From NCBI RefSeq assembly GCF_014202335.1, contig NZ_JACHGP010000002.1:310001-374000 (forward strand): a stretch of 64,000 nt of DNA, read 5' to 3'. Below are positions 1-8,366 of this stretch, piece after piece. Below the pieces are notes generated by a model, which saw only the letters and a program-made list of their open reading frames with translations, searched no databases and was not told where the DNA came from. The position numbers were made by a program, and so were the translations under genes. Source of the DNA: Mycobacterium sp. AZCC_0083. Lineage in GTDB: Bacteria; Actinomycetota; Actinomycetes; Mycobacteriales; Mycobacteriaceae. How positions within the stretch are numbered: position 1 is the stretch's first letter; each line of letters begins with the position of its first letter.

Positions 1-981
1 CAGGCGGTATGGATCCTCGGAGTCCTCGTCGTCATCTGCCTGTTCTTCACCGTCATCGCGGGCGATCGCTTCCTGTCCGCAGGCAACTTCTCGCTGATCT
101 CGCAGAACGTCGCGGTGTGGGCGGTGCTCGGCGTCGGGATGACGTTCGTCATCATCACCTCGGGCATCGATCTGTCGGTGGGTTCGGTGCTGGTGTTCTC
201 GTCCGTGGTCGCAGCCAAGGCGATGGCGGCGATGGGCGGCAGTGGACTGGGCGTGGCCGCCGTCGGGTTGGTCGCCGCAGTCATCAGCGGCATGGCGTGG
301 GGCACGTTCAACGGCTTCCTGGTGGCCAGGGCCAAGGTTCCCGCGTTGATCGTCACCCTCGGCACTCTCTCGATCGCGTTGGGTCTGGCGCAGGTGGTCA
401 CCGGCGGCATCGACATCCGTTCGGTGCCAGCCGAACTGACCGACTTCAGCGCATACACGAAGATCTTGGGCATTCCTGGCCTGCCCTTCGTAGCGCTCAT
501 CGTCCTCATCATCGGCGGAATCCTGCTGCACAAGACCAAGTTCGGCCTCTACACGTATGCCATCGGTTCCAACGAGGAGGCCGCAAGGCGCACCGGCATC
601 AAGGTGACGCGACACCTGGTGTTCGTGTACGCGCTGGCCGGAACCCTGGCAGGCGTCGGCGCGCTGCTCTCGCTCGCGCAGTACGGGACCACGACGATCG
701 CCGGGCAGTCGTTGACGAACCTCAACGTCATCGCCGCGGTAGTGATCGGTGGCACGTCCATCTTCGGCGGCTACGGGACGATCTTCGGCACCGTCGTCGG
801 CCTGTTCATCCCGGCCGTGTTGCAGTCCGGGTTCGTCATCATCGGCGTCCAGCCGTTCTGGCAGGGCGTCGCGGTCGGCTCGGTGCTCATCGCCGCCGTC
901 TACGTCGACCAAACCAGGCGCGCCGCGGCCATGCGCAGTGCGCGGACAAGAAACCTCTTCAAACGAAGAGGCTCCCAATGA
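1..981 (+). CDS. Sugar ABC transporter permease, RbsC type (5' end outside window)
   Basis: Inner-membrane permease of a ribose/xylose-type (CUT2) sugar importer. The frame is open from the first base, so the start lies before the window; about 326 codons are visible. It shows successive hydrophobic segments and the family hallmark GIDLSVGS near visible residue 55, followed by the GTLS segment and a later NLNVIAAVVIGGTSIFGG block typical of RbsC proteins. The stop overlaps the ATG of the binding-protein gene (ATGA at 978-981), so the two are translated together. The matching ATPase gene is presumably upstream of the window. The substrate cannot be read from the permease alone; the kinase and aldolase genes downstream suggest a sugar or sugar alcohol. 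Confidence 0.9.
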   Translation, partial: QAVWILGVLVVICLFFTVIAGDRFLSAGNFSLISQNVAVWAVLGVGMTFVIITSGIDLSVGSVLVFSSVVAAKAMAAMGGSGLGVAAVGLVAAVISGMAWGTFNGFLVARAKVPALIVTLGTLSIALGLAQVVTGGIDIRSVPAELTDFSAYTKILGIPGLPFVALIVLIIGGILLHKTKFGLYTYAIGSNEEAARRTGIKVTRHLVFVYALAGTLAGVGALLSLAQYGTTTIAGQSLTNLNVIAAVVIGGTSIFGGYGTIFGTVVGLFIPAVLQSGFVIIGVQPFWQGVAVGSVLIAAVYVDQTRRAAAMRSARTRNLFKRRGSQ

Positions 982-2042
982 AAGGAACGCCAGTGAACCG
1001 TAAGCGCGGAATGCTCGTCGCGGGAGCATTGGGAGCGGTAGTGCTCACACTCCCGGCGTGTACGTCGTCGAAGCCGACGTCGAGCGGCGCCGGTGAGTCG
1101 TCGAGCGGGGCCCCTGCCACTTCGGAAGCAGCGGCCACCACCGTTGCGGCTCCGGCGAAGGCGAGCAAGAACTACAACATTCAGTTCCTGCAGGGCGTGG
1201 CCGGCGATCAGTTCTACATCACGATGCAGTGCGGCGCGCAGGACGAAGCGGCCAAGCTCGGCGTCACGGTCAACACCCAGGGCCCGCAGAAGTTCGACCC
1301 GACGTTGCAGAAGCCCATCGTCGACTCGATCGTCGCCAGCAGGCCCGACGCATTGCTGGTCGCACCGACCGACGTGCAGGCCATGCAGCAGCCCCTCGAG
1401 CAGGCGGCCGCGGCCGGGATCAAGGTGGTGCTCGTCGACACCACCACCAATAACCCGTCCTTCGCGGTGTCCGCGATCGCCAGCGACAACGTGGGTGGCG
1501 GCGCGGCGGCGTTCGATGCCATCAAGAAGCTGCATCCCGAGGGCGGCAAGGTCATGGTGATGGGAGTCGATCCCGGCATCTCGACGACCGATGCCCGCAC
1601 CAAGGGCTTCGAGGACGCCGTCAAGGCCGACTCCAAGTTCACCTATGTCGGCGTGCAGTACAGCCACGACGACCCGGCCACCGCGGCCCAGCTCATCGGC
1701 GCCCAGCTGCAGAAGGACCCCGACCTCGTCGGTGTCTTTGCTGCCAACCTGTTCGCCGCCGAGGGCGCGGCCACCGGGGTCAAGCAGGCAGGCAAGAGCG
1801 GCCAGGTGAAGATCGTCGGCTTCGACGCAGGGCCGAATCAGATCCAGGCGCTAAAGGAGGGCACCGTCCAGGCGCTCGTCGCCCAAGAGCCCAGTCTCAT
1901 CGGCAAATTCGGCATCGACGAAGCCGTGACTGCGCTCGACGGAGGCAAGAACACCAAGGACGTGCAGACCGGATTCACCATCATCACGAAGGACAACCTG
2001 GACGGCGAGGGCGGCGCAGCGGCGTACAAGTCGAACTGCTAG
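978..2042 (+). CDS. Sugar ABC transporter substrate-binding lipoprotein (periplasmic binding protein type 1)
   Basis: Extracytoplasmic binding protein for the RbsC-type importer. A positively charged start is followed by a hydrophobic stretch ending in LPAC, a plausible lipobox with Cys 28 as lipidation site, then a Ser/Thr/Ala-rich linker. The mature part matches periplasmic-binding-protein-like sugar binders: DALLVAPTDVQAMQQPL, the IASDNVGGG segment and KIVGFDAGPNQ. Length 354 aa is normal. The ATG at 978 overlaps the permease stop and has GAGG six bases upstream; a GTG at 993 with AAAGGA six bases upstream is an equally good start and would shorten the n-region by five residues. Sugar identity is unknown. 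Confidence 0.88.
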   Translation: MKGTPVNRKRGMLVAGALGAVVLTLPACTSSKPTSSGAGESSSGAPATSEAAATTVAAPAKASKNYNIQFLQGVAGDQFYITMQCGAQDEAAKLGVTVNTQGPQKFDPTLQKPIVDSIVASRPDALLVAPTDVQAMQQPLEQAAAAGIKVVLVDTTTNNPSFAVSAIASDNVGGGAAAFDAIKKLHPEGGKVMVMGVDPGISTTDARTKGFEDAVKADSKFTYVGVQYSHDDPATAAQLIGAQLQKDPDLVGVFAANLFAAEGAATGVKQAGKSGQVKIVGFDAGPNQIQALKEGTVQALVAQEPSLIGKFGIDEAVTALDGGKNTKDVQTGFTIITKDNLDGEGGAAAYKSNC

Positions 2043-2074
2043 CCCTCACCCGCCGACCCTCTCCCGCCGAGCGG

Positions 2075-2920
2075 CTAGGTGGCGATGACGTCGAGCAGCC
2101 TGGCGACGGTGTCGGCAACCGCGACGCGGGCGGCCTCCAGCGGCGCCCGCGGGTCGACCTTGGATGTGGCGGCGAGCGCGTCGCGCAGCGCACCGGTATA
2201 GGCGACGTTGAGCGCGGTGCCGACATTGACCTTCACGATGCCCGCCCGGACGGCGGCCCGCATCGCGTCGTCGGGCACGCCGGAGGAACCGTGCAGCACC
2301 AGCGGCACCGGCACCGCGTCGCGCAGCGCGGCAACGAGATCGAGGTCGAGCTCGGCCGTCTGCGTCGTCATGGCGTGCGAGCTGCCGACGGCGACGGCGA
2401 GCGCGTCGACGCCGGTCGCGGCGACGAATGCGGCGGCCTGTTGCGGATCGGTGCGGACACCCGGCGCATGCGCGCTGGTCACCTGGGTGTCCTTGCCGCC
2501 GACGTAGCCGAGTTCGGCCTCGACCGAGAGGCCTTGCTGGTGAAGCAGTTTGGTGATGTCGGCGGTGATGGTGACGTTCTGGTCGTGGGGTAGTGACCCG
2601 CAGTCGACCATTACGGAGGAGTAGCCGGCGCGGGCGGCCCCATGCCACAGGTCCGCGCTCTCGGCGTGGTCGAGATGCAGGCCTACCGGGGTGTCGGCTT
2701 CGGACGCAAGGGCGTTCAGCGCGGCCGCCAGCGGACGGATCTGACCGCCGTGGAACTTCACGGTGTTCTCGCTCACCTGCAGGATCACCGGGCGGCCGGA
2801 CCGCCGACTGCCTTCGATGATGCCCTCCGCGTGCTCGATCGTGATGACGTTGAACGCCGCTACGCCGCCACCGCGCAGGCGCGCCTCGTGGATCAGTTCG
2901 GCGGTCGTGACCAGCGACAT
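2075..2920 (-). CDS. Class II ketose-bisphosphate aldolase (fructose/tagatose-bisphosphate type)
   Basis: Zinc-dependent aldolase expected to split a ketose 1,6-bisphosphate into glyceraldehyde 3-phosphate and dihydroxyacetone phosphate. 281 aa, the usual length for GatY/KbaY/Fba proteins. Visible active-site features are HLDHAE (Asp 84 catalytic, His 85 zinc ligand), the VEAELGYVGG segment (134-142), His 182 in GSSHA and His 210 in HGSSG, plus KVNVGTALN near 230. It is divergent from the kinase operon and shares a 108-base control region with it. Together with the PfkB and FGGY kinases it completes a route from an imported sugar to triose phosphates. GatY/KbaY versus Fba specificity cannot be decided from motifs. 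Confidence 0.88.
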   Translation of the reverse strand: MSLVTTAELIHEARLRGGGVAAFNVITIEHAEGIIEGSRRSGRPVILQVSENTVKFHGGQIRPLAAALNALASEADTPVGLHLDHAESADLWHGAARAGYSSVMVDCGSLPHDQNVTITADITKLLHQQGLSVEAELGYVGGKDTQVTSAHAPGVRTDPQQAAAFVAATGVDALAVAVGSSHAMTTQTAELDLDLVAALRDAVPVPLVLHGSSGVPDDAMRAAVRAGIVKVNVGTALNVAYTGALRDALAATSKVDPRAPLEAARVAVADTVARLLDVIAT

Positions 2921-3028
2921 GACGCTCCTGCTCGCTCGATGCGGGGTTGACGCGTTTCCAACAATACGCAACCATATCCACGAAACCCCAATGCAAGCAA
3001 TAACGTCGAAAAATGGGCAGGAGGGCCA
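2921..3028. promoter_or_regulatory. Divergent control region between aldolase and kinase operon
   Basis: 108 bases separate the outward-facing aldolase and FGGY kinase genes, so both promoters must lie here. A TTGACG box is visible near 2945-2952. GGAGG at 3020-3024 sits four bases before the GTG at 3029 and decides the kinase start. The DeoR-type regulator in the same operon is the natural candidate to bind here; no clear inverted repeat was picked out by eye. Confidence 0.4.
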
Positions 3029-4288
3029 GTGGCCGCCTTCGCTGGGCTCGACGTCGGAACGACGTCGAGCAAGGCCGTGGTGTACGCCGAGGACGGCGAA
3101 GAGCTCGGCACCGGACGCGCCACCACCACGTGGAACGTCACCCCGCGGGGCACCGAGATCGACGCGGATGCCTTGCTGCGCAGTGCCTTCGACGCATTGA
3201 GCGCGGCCGCCGAAGCGGCCGGGGTGCCCGTGCGCGCGGTCGGCATCACCAGCATGGGGGAGTCCGGCGTGCTCACCGACACCAACGAGCGGCCGCTGAC
3301 GCCGGTGATCGCCTGGCATGACGACCGCGACGGCGCCGAGGTCGCCGACCTCGCAAGCGCGTTGGGCGCCGAGGCATTCGGCGGCGTCGCGGGCAAGCCG
3401 CTGCGCGGCCAGTTCGCGCTCACCAAGCACCGCTGGCTGCTGGATCACGAGCCGGCCAGCCGCGCCGCCACGTTGCGCTTCGACGTGGGTGGCTGGGTGG
3501 TGCGCGGTCTCGGTGGTGAGATCGCGATCGAACTGTCCCTTGCCGGTCGCACCGGCTGGCTCGACGTGGCGACATGCGATTGGTGGGACGACGCGCTGGC
3601 CTGGTCCGGCGCTCGCCGCGAACTCATGCCGCCGCTGGTTCAGGCGGGCACGCCGGTCGGCACGGTGACGTCCGAGACGGTCAGTCCGCTGCTGCGCGGG
3701 GCGGTGCTCGTGCTCGCCGGCCACGACCACCAAGCCTCGGCACTCGGCGCCCGCGCGGTCGGGTCCGGCGACGAATTGGATTCTTCTGGCACCGCGGAGG
3801 CGTTGGTGCGCACCGTGCCCCATGTGCCCAACCGTGCCGACGTCGCGCGGCTGGCCGCAGTGGGCATCACGACCGACCCAAGCATCCGGCCGGGCTACTG
3901 GAGCCTGCTCGGCGGCACCGAGGGTGGATTGGCGCAGAAGCGTGCGCTCGAGAAACTCGGCGTTGGCCCCGACGGGCTGACCGTACTCGACGCCGACGCC
4001 GAGTACGCGTCGGACGGGCCAGGCGCGGTCTGGAGGTCGGTGGTCGCCGCCGCCGCCGACCAAGCGCTCGCGCTGCACCGCGCGATGGACGACGTGGTCG
4101 GTCCGGCCACGCGCGTCATCGTCACCGGCGGATGGCGGCACAGCGCCGAAGTGATGCGGGCGAAGGCGGCCCGGTTCGACCATCTGGAGGTCTCGGCCGT
4201 CGAAGAGGCGGGCGCACTCGGCGCGGCGGTACTCGCAGCGCGCGCCACCGGTGCGATCGGCCCCGACGATTACTTGGCCGCTCGATGA
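3029..4288 (+). CDS. FGGY-family carbohydrate kinase
   Basis: ATP-dependent sugar or sugar-alcohol kinase. The N-terminal phosphate-binding motif DVGTTSSKA (residues 8-16) is typical of the FGGY/hexokinase/actin fold, and a second ATP-domain glycine motif, VTGGWRHS, lies near residue 370. GITSMGESG and WHDDRD match the sugar-binding half. At 419 aa it is shorter than the usual ~500 aa of gluconate/xylulose kinases. The GTG start is supported by GGAGG four bases upstream. It overlaps the next gene by ATGA, giving an operon kinase-DeoR-PfkB. It likely makes the first phosphorylation, before the PfkB enzyme makes the second. The substrate is not determinable here. Confidence 0.85.
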   Translation: MAAFAGLDVGTTSSKAVVYAEDGEELGTGRATTTWNVTPRGTEIDADALLRSAFDALSAAAEAAGVPVRAVGITSMGESGVLTDTNERPLTPVIAWHDDRDGAEVADLASALGAEAFGGVAGKPLRGQFALTKHRWLLDHEPASRAATLRFDVGGWVVRGLGGEIAIELSLAGRTGWLDVATCDWWDDALAWSGARRELMPPLVQAGTPVGTVTSETVSPLLRGAVLVLAGHDHQASALGARAVGSGDELDSSGTAEALVRTVPHVPNRADVARLAAVGITTDPSIRPGYWSLLGGTEGGLAQKRALEKLGVGPDGLTVLDADAEYASDGPGAVWRSVVAAAADQALALHRAMDDVVGPATRVIVTGGWRHSAEVMRAKAARFDHLEVSAVEEAGALGAAVLAARATGAIGPDDYLAAR

Positions 4289-5070
4289 CGACGGGTGACC
4301 GGGATCGGACGTGGTTCGTCGACGAGCGGCAGGCCGAGGTGCTTCGACTGCTGCGCACCGAGCAGCGCGTCGAAAGCGCCCGACTGGCAGACCTTTTCGG
4401 CGTCAGCGCGGAGAGCGTCCGCAAGGACCTGGCTCAGCTCGAAGCCCGTCAACTTCTGCGGCGCGTGCACGGCGGCGCCGTTCCCTGTCAGCGCAGGCAG
4501 GACGAACCAAACGTCGCCTCGCGGACCGACCAAGCCGAGCAGAAGCTCGCCATCGCCCGGCACGCACTGCGCTTCGTGCCCGACGGCGGCACGGTCCTGC
4601 TCGACGCAGGCAGCACGACGTCCAGGCTGGCCGAGTTGTTGCCGACCACCCACGAGCTCGTCGTCTACACCAACGCCGTGCCGGTACTGGCCACACTGCT
4701 GCAGCGCGGCATCGCCGCCGTCAGCCTCGGCGGCCGGGTACGACCGGAGACGATGGCTGCCGTCGGACCCCTCACCGTCAGCGCACTCGCCGGAATCAAC
4801 GTCGACGTGGCGTTCCTCGGCACCAATGCACTGTCGTTCAGCCGCGGCCTCACCACGCCGGACGTCGAGGAGGCGCGGGTCAAGCAGGAGATGCTCGCCG
4901 CCGCTCGGCAACGCGTGTTCCTCGTCGACACGAGCAAGTTCGACCGCGAGAGTCACGCCAGGCACGCCACCCTGCAGGACGTCGACGTCCTCGTCACCGA
5001 CGACGCCATCACCGTCGAGCAACGCGAGCGGCTACTGGCGGCGGACGTCACCGTCGAGGTGGCGGAATGA
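4285..5070 (+). CDS. DeoR-family transcriptional regulator of sugar catabolism
   Basis: 261 aa. An N-terminal DeoR helix-turn-helix is visible at about residues 13-50 (RQAEVLRLLRTEQRVESARL then SAESVRKDL), followed by the HGGAV family signature and a C-terminal sugar-phosphate-binding domain with LDAGSTT and FLGTNALS. These proteins are normally repressors released by a phosphorylated sugar intermediate. The ATG overlaps the kinase stop (ATGA 4285-4288) and the gene ends eight bases before the PfkB start. The local sugar genes, including the divergent aldolase, are the likely targets. Confidence 0.88.
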   Translation: MTTGDRDRTWFVDERQAEVLRLLRTEQRVESARLADLFGVSAESVRKDLAQLEARQLLRRVHGGAVPCQRRQDEPNVASRTDQAEQKLAIARHALRFVPDGGTVLLDAGSTTSRLAELLPTTHELVVYTNAVPVLATLLQRGIAAVSLGGRVRPETMAAVGPLTVSALAGINVDVAFLGTNALSFSRGLTTPDVEEARVKQEMLAAARQRVFLVDTSKFDRESHARHATLQDVDVLVTDDAITVEQRERLLAADVTVEVAE

Positions 5071-5077
5071 ACCCCCG

Positions 5078-6028
5078 ATGATCACCACAGTGACGCCGAA
5101 CCCAAGCCTGGACCGGACACTTCATCTGCCCCAGATCGCGCTTGGCCACGTCAACAGGGCCAATGACACGATGGTGGAGCCGAGCGGCAAGGGCGTCAAC
5201 GTCGCCATCGCGCTGCACGGCGCCGGAGTCGACGTACGCGCCGTCATTCCGATCGGGGGCGGCGCCGGGCGCGAGATCGCCTCGCTGCTGGACGATCTCG
5301 GCCTCGCGCACGTCGACGTGCCGATCGCAGGCGCGGTGCGCAGCAACATCTCACTCGTCGAGACCGACGGGCGCAGCACCAAGGTGAACGAGCCGGGCCC
5401 ATTGTTGTCGGATTCCGAGGTCGATGCGGTGTGCGCAACGGCCTTGGCGGGCAGCGACGTTGGCGAGTGGGTGCTGTGGGCGGGCAGTCTCCCAGGAGGT
5501 TTCATGCCGCAGCGGCTCGCCGACGCCGTTGCCGACACCAGGGCCGCGGGCCGGCTCGTCGCCGTCGATTCGTCAGGACCCGCTCTGATGCGGGTGATTT
5601 CGCAGCACGGCGATCGACTGCCGCACATGGTGAAGCCCAACGCCGAGGAACTCTCCGAGCTCGCCGGCCGCGGGTTGACCACGCTCGGCGACGTGGCCGA
5701 CGCGGCACAGGTGCTGCTCGCGCGCGGGGTGCGCACCGTGCTGATCAGCCTTGGCCACAACGGCGCCCTGCTCGTCGATGCCGACCTGCCCCGGCCACTG
5801 CATGGCCACGCCGCCGCGCGCCGTGTCGTGAACACCGTCGGAGCGGGCGACGCGTTCCTCGCCGGTTGGCTGGCCGCCCTGGATGCCGGTGCGCCGCCCG
5901 CCGATGCGTTGGCCAACGCCCTGCGCTTCGGCGCCACCGCCGTCGAGCAGGAGGGGACGTTGCTCGGCGTGCCCGACCCCGACCGTCCGGTCACCATCGC
6001 CGCGGCAGAGGCGCTGACGCCGCTCTGA
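5078..6028 (+). CDS. PfkB-family kinase, 1-phosphofructokinase / tagatose-6-phosphate kinase type
   Basis: 316 aa PfkB sugar-phosphate kinase of the LacC/FruK branch: N-terminal TPNPSLDRT, the GKGVNVA substrate motif near residue 40, and the C-terminal anion-hole/catalytic motif NTVGAGDAF near residue 250 with Asp as base. It would convert a ketose monophosphate to the bisphosphate used by the class II aldolase at 2075-2920. It starts eight bases after the DeoR stop in the same operon. Whether it acts on fructose 1-phosphate, tagatose 6-phosphate or another epimer cannot be settled from sequence alone. Confidence 0.87.
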   Translation: MITTVTPNPSLDRTLHLPQIALGHVNRANDTMVEPSGKGVNVAIALHGAGVDVRAVIPIGGGAGREIASLLDDLGLAHVDVPIAGAVRSNISLVETDGRSTKVNEPGPLLSDSEVDAVCATALAGSDVGEWVLWAGSLPGGFMPQRLADAVADTRAAGRLVAVDSSGPALMRVISQHGDRLPHMVKPNAEELSELAGRGLTTLGDVADAAQVLLARGVRTVLISLGHNGALLVDADLPRPLHGHAAARRVVNTVGAGDAFLAGWLAALDAGAPPADALANALRFGATAVEQEGTLLGVPDPDRPVTIAAAEALTPL

Positions 6029-6031
6029 TGG

Positions 6032-6592
6032 CTACCCGTCGAGGATCGTGCTGGCGTCGATCCGTAGTTCGTGTCCGTCGAAGCGAACACCGCTGAGGTC
6101 GAACACCGCACAGCATCGGGGGAGTGCCTGAACGCGCTCGGCGGCAAGGACGTACGGATCGGGGAACGGCTTGCCGTTCTGCACGTCGTCACCCGTGATG
6201 AGTACGGATGCCGGCGGTAGTCCGGCCAACGCCATACGGGCCTTGGCGATGCCGCGATTGCCGGAGGTGACGACTGCCCAGCTTCCCTCGGGGCTGGAGT
6301 CGAGGAGTTCACGTGCGCCGGGGATGGCCTCCACGTCGACTGCGTGATCCATCTCGATCCGCTTCAGTTCGACGGCCGCGGCGGCGACATCGGCTGGGTT
6401 GCCGATCAATTCGGCGACCACGTCCCTGATCCGTCGTCCGTGCTCGATGTCGCGGTGGAAGTCGAAGCCAGGGGCCCAGCGCTTGGCCCACAGATTCCAG
6501 GCGACGGCAGCGGCGCCGTGTGAGTCGACGAGGACGCCGTCGCAGTCAAGCAGGAGCCGGTCGACGGCGAGCCTGGTGACGTCACAGATCAG
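6032..6592 (-). CDS. HAD-superfamily phosphatase (unusual or uncertain start)
   Basis: Haloacid-dehalogenase-type phosphatase: motif I DCDGVLVDSH with the two catalytic aspartates, motif II VVTSGN, and motif III region NGKPFPDPY. It probably removes phosphate from a small sugar phosphate. The start is odd. The only ATG in this frame near the 5' end is at 6721, 137 bases inside the upstream aldo/keto reductase gene; no ATG, GTG or TTG lies between it and motif I. The coordinate given uses a CTG codon at 6592 that overlaps the reductase stop (6582-6584). A rare CTG start, the long overlap, or a sequence error are all possible. It converges on the PfkB gene. Confidence 0.75.
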   Translation of the reverse strand: MICDVTRLAVDRLLLDCDGVLVDSHGAAAVAWNLWAKRWAPGFDFHRDIEHGRRIRDVVAELIGNPADVAAAAVELKRIEMDHAVDVEAIPGARELLDSSPEGSWAVVTSGNRGIAKARMALAGLPPASVLITGDDVQNGKPFPDPYVLAAERVQALPRCCAVFDLSGVRFDGHELRIDASTILDG

Positions 6593-7652
6593 AGCTCTCC
6601 CGCCACAGGTCGATGCCGGATTCCGAAGCGTATCGGTCGATTTCGGCGAGTTCTTCGGCGGCGAAGTCCAGATTGTCGAGCGCGCCGAGGTTCTCCTCGA
6701 GCTGCGCGACGCTGGACGCACCGACCAGAGTGGATGCGACCGTCGCGTCGCGGAGCACCCAGGCCAGCGCGAGTTGCGCCAGCGACTGACCGCGCCGCTC
6801 GGCGATTCCGGCGAGTCCCCGCAGGCGCTCGTTGACCTCGCCGGTGACCAGGTCGTCGTCGAAGGTCGGGCGCTCCGTGGCGCGGGCGATGTCAGCCGCA
6901 GGCTTGTCGAGATAGCGGTTCGTCAGCAGACCCTGGGCGAGCGCGGTGAAGGCGATGGCCCCCATGCCGGCGTTGTTCAGTTCGGTGACGAGATCACCCT
7001 CGACCCACCGGTTGAGCAACGAGTACGACGGCTGGTGGATGACCAGCGGGGTGCCGAGTTTCCGCGCGATCGCCGCCGCTTCGGCGGTCTTGGCGGCCGA
7101 GTAGGACGAGATGCCGACGTAGCGGGTCTTACCGGCCCGCACCGCGGTGTCGAGAGCACCGATCGTCTCCTCGAGTGGCGTGTTCACGTCGATGCGGTGC
7201 GAATAGAAGATGTCGACGTAGTCGAGTCCCAGCCGGTCGAGTGACTCATCCAGGCTGGACAACAGATACGTCCGGCCGCCGAGTTGACCGTAGGGGCCTG
7301 GCCACATGTCCCACCCGGCCTTGGTGGAGATGAGCAACTCGTTGCGGTACGGCTTGAAGTCGCGTCGCATCATGCGGCCGAAGTTCTCCTCGGCTGAGCC
7401 GTACGGCGGTCCGTAGTTGTTCGCGAGGTCGAAATGTGTAATGCCGCGGTCGAAGGCGTAGCGGAGCACTTCGCGTTGAGTGTCGAACGGCCGGTTGTCG
7501 CCGAAGTTGTACCAAAGGCCCAGCGAGATCGCGGGCAGCAGCAGCCCGGAGGTTCCCACGCGGCGGTAGGGCATCCCGTCGTAGCGGTGCCGTGCGGCTA
7601 CCCAGGGGTCGTGGGTGAAGGGAACATCGGTGACGGCGAAGTCTTCAGTCAT
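6582..7652 (-). CDS. Aldo/keto reductase, YghZ / L-glyceraldehyde-3-phosphate reductase-like
   Basis: NADPH-dependent aldo/keto reductase of about 356 aa. The catalytic tetrad is visible: Asp and Tyr in FDLANNYGP, Lys in STKAGW, His in YSHRID. The GLWYNFGD segment, the WPGPYG loop and a C-terminal NADP-binding stretch (SLAQLALAWVL, VGASS) match the YghZ/MgrA subgroup (E. coli YghZ, 346 aa). The start at 7652 was chosen because homology begins just after it; an upstream in-frame ATG at 7745 would run into the opposite gene's 5' region. It is divergent from the DUF5709 gene and overlaps the HAD gene downstream. Confidence 0.85.
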   Translation of the reverse strand: MTEDFAVTDVPFTHDPWVAARHRYDGMPYRRVGTSGLLLPAISLGLWYNFGDNRPFDTQREVLRYAFDRGITHFDLANNYGPPYGSAEENFGRMMRRDFKPYRNELLISTKAGWDMWPGPYGQLGGRTYLLSSLDESLDRLGLDYVDIFYSHRIDVNTPLEETIGALDTAVRAGKTRYVGISSYSAAKTAEAAAIARKLGTPLVIHQPSYSLLNRWVEGDLVTELNNAGMGAIAFTALAQGLLTNRYLDKPAADIARATERPTFDDDLVTGEVNERLRGLAGIAERRGQSLAQLALAWVLRDATVASTLVGASSVAQLEENLGALDNLDFAAEELAEIDRYASESGIDLWRESSDL

Positions 7653-7698
7653 GAGTGCATCGTAGGTGTGACATCGTTGGGCCCATGCGAGGTGAACT

Positions 7699-8118
7699 AT
7701 GAGCAGCCCAGAGAACCCAGAAGAATCGGCAGGTCTGTACAGCACCGATGACGACGATCAGCTTTCCCAGGAGGACACCCTCATCGACCGTGGCGTCGAC
7801 GACATCCTGGACGAGGGCTACTCGCCGCCGGAGAAGTGGAAGGAACCCCGCGACGACGAGACCCTGGACGAGCTTCTCTCCGAGGAGGAACCCGACCCGG
7901 CGATGCAGCTCGACGATGAAGATTCCGGCGCCGACGTCTCCGAGGCCTTCTCCGGGGAGGACGAGGTCGGCGACGACCGCGCGGGCCGGCTGGTCGCGCC
8001 CGACGAGGGCGTGAACGTGGACGACGAATCGGACCTGCTGGCGACCGACGTCGGCATCGACGGGAGCGCCGCGTCCGCCGAAGAGGCGGCCGTTCACGTC
8101 ATCGACGACGAGGAGTAA
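7699..8118 (+). CDS. DUF5709 domain protein (acidic)
   Basis: 139 aa, very acidic, with the pattern typical of the actinobacterial DUF5709 family: DTLIDRGVDDILDEGYSPPEKW near residues 26-47, then DETLDELLSEEEPD and a C-terminal half ending DDEE. No signal peptide, membrane segment or catalytic motif is seen and the function is unknown. An AGGTG stretch sits a few bases before the ATG. It ends overlapping by 25 bases the 3' end of the small sigma-like gene on the opposite strand. Confidence 0.8.
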   Translation: MSSPENPEESAGLYSTDDDDQLSQEDTLIDRGVDDILDEGYSPPEKWKEPRDDETLDELLSEEEPDPAMQLDDEDSGADVSEAFSGEDEVGDDRAGRLVAPDEGVNVDDESDLLATDVGIDGSAASAEEAAVHVIDDEE

Positions 8119-8366
8119 GGCTCACCGTTCGGTGGCTCGGCCAGGAACTGCCGCAAGGTGTGCAGCGCGGAGTGCAGCTGGGACTTCACCACCGGTTCGG
8201 CGATGTGCAGATCGGCGGCGATGCGGTAAGTCGTCCAGCCCAGGTGCTGGGCCTGTCGAATCATCTCTCGGTGCAACGGCTGCAGCCGATTCAAGGCTTC
8301 GCTGACCAGTGCGCGATCGACGGGGTTGTCGTTCGCGCGCCGGCCATCGCCGCCGTTCACGGTCAC
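8094..8366 (-). CDS. Small stand-alone sigma-70 region 4-like protein
   Basis: 90 aa with only the DNA-binding part of a sigma factor: ALVSEALNRLQPLHREMIR followed by a helix-turn-helix (TTYRIAADL / EPVVKSQLHSALHTL), the layout of sigma region 4. No region 2 for -10 recognition is present, so it cannot be a complete sigma factor. It may be a partner or adaptor, or a decayed sigma factor. The GTG start overlaps the stop of the GntR gene (GTGA 8363-8366), implying translational coupling. The 3' end overlaps the DUF5709 gene. Confidence 0.7.
   Translation of the reverse strand: MTVNGGDGRRANDNPVDRALVSEALNRLQPLHREMIRQAQHLGWTTYRIAADLHIAEPVVKSQLHSALHTLRQFLAEPPNGEPYSSSSMT

Noticed and set aside
2921..4183. 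Long open frame on the minus strand antisense to the FGGY kinase, continuing the aldolase frame upstream
   Set aside because: High-GC shadow; low-complexity Arg/Gly/Ala-rich translation and homology of the aldolase begins only at 2920.
6399..7244. 281-aa plus-strand frame opposite the aldo/keto reductase
   Set aside because: Shadow of the reductase; no recognisable motif.
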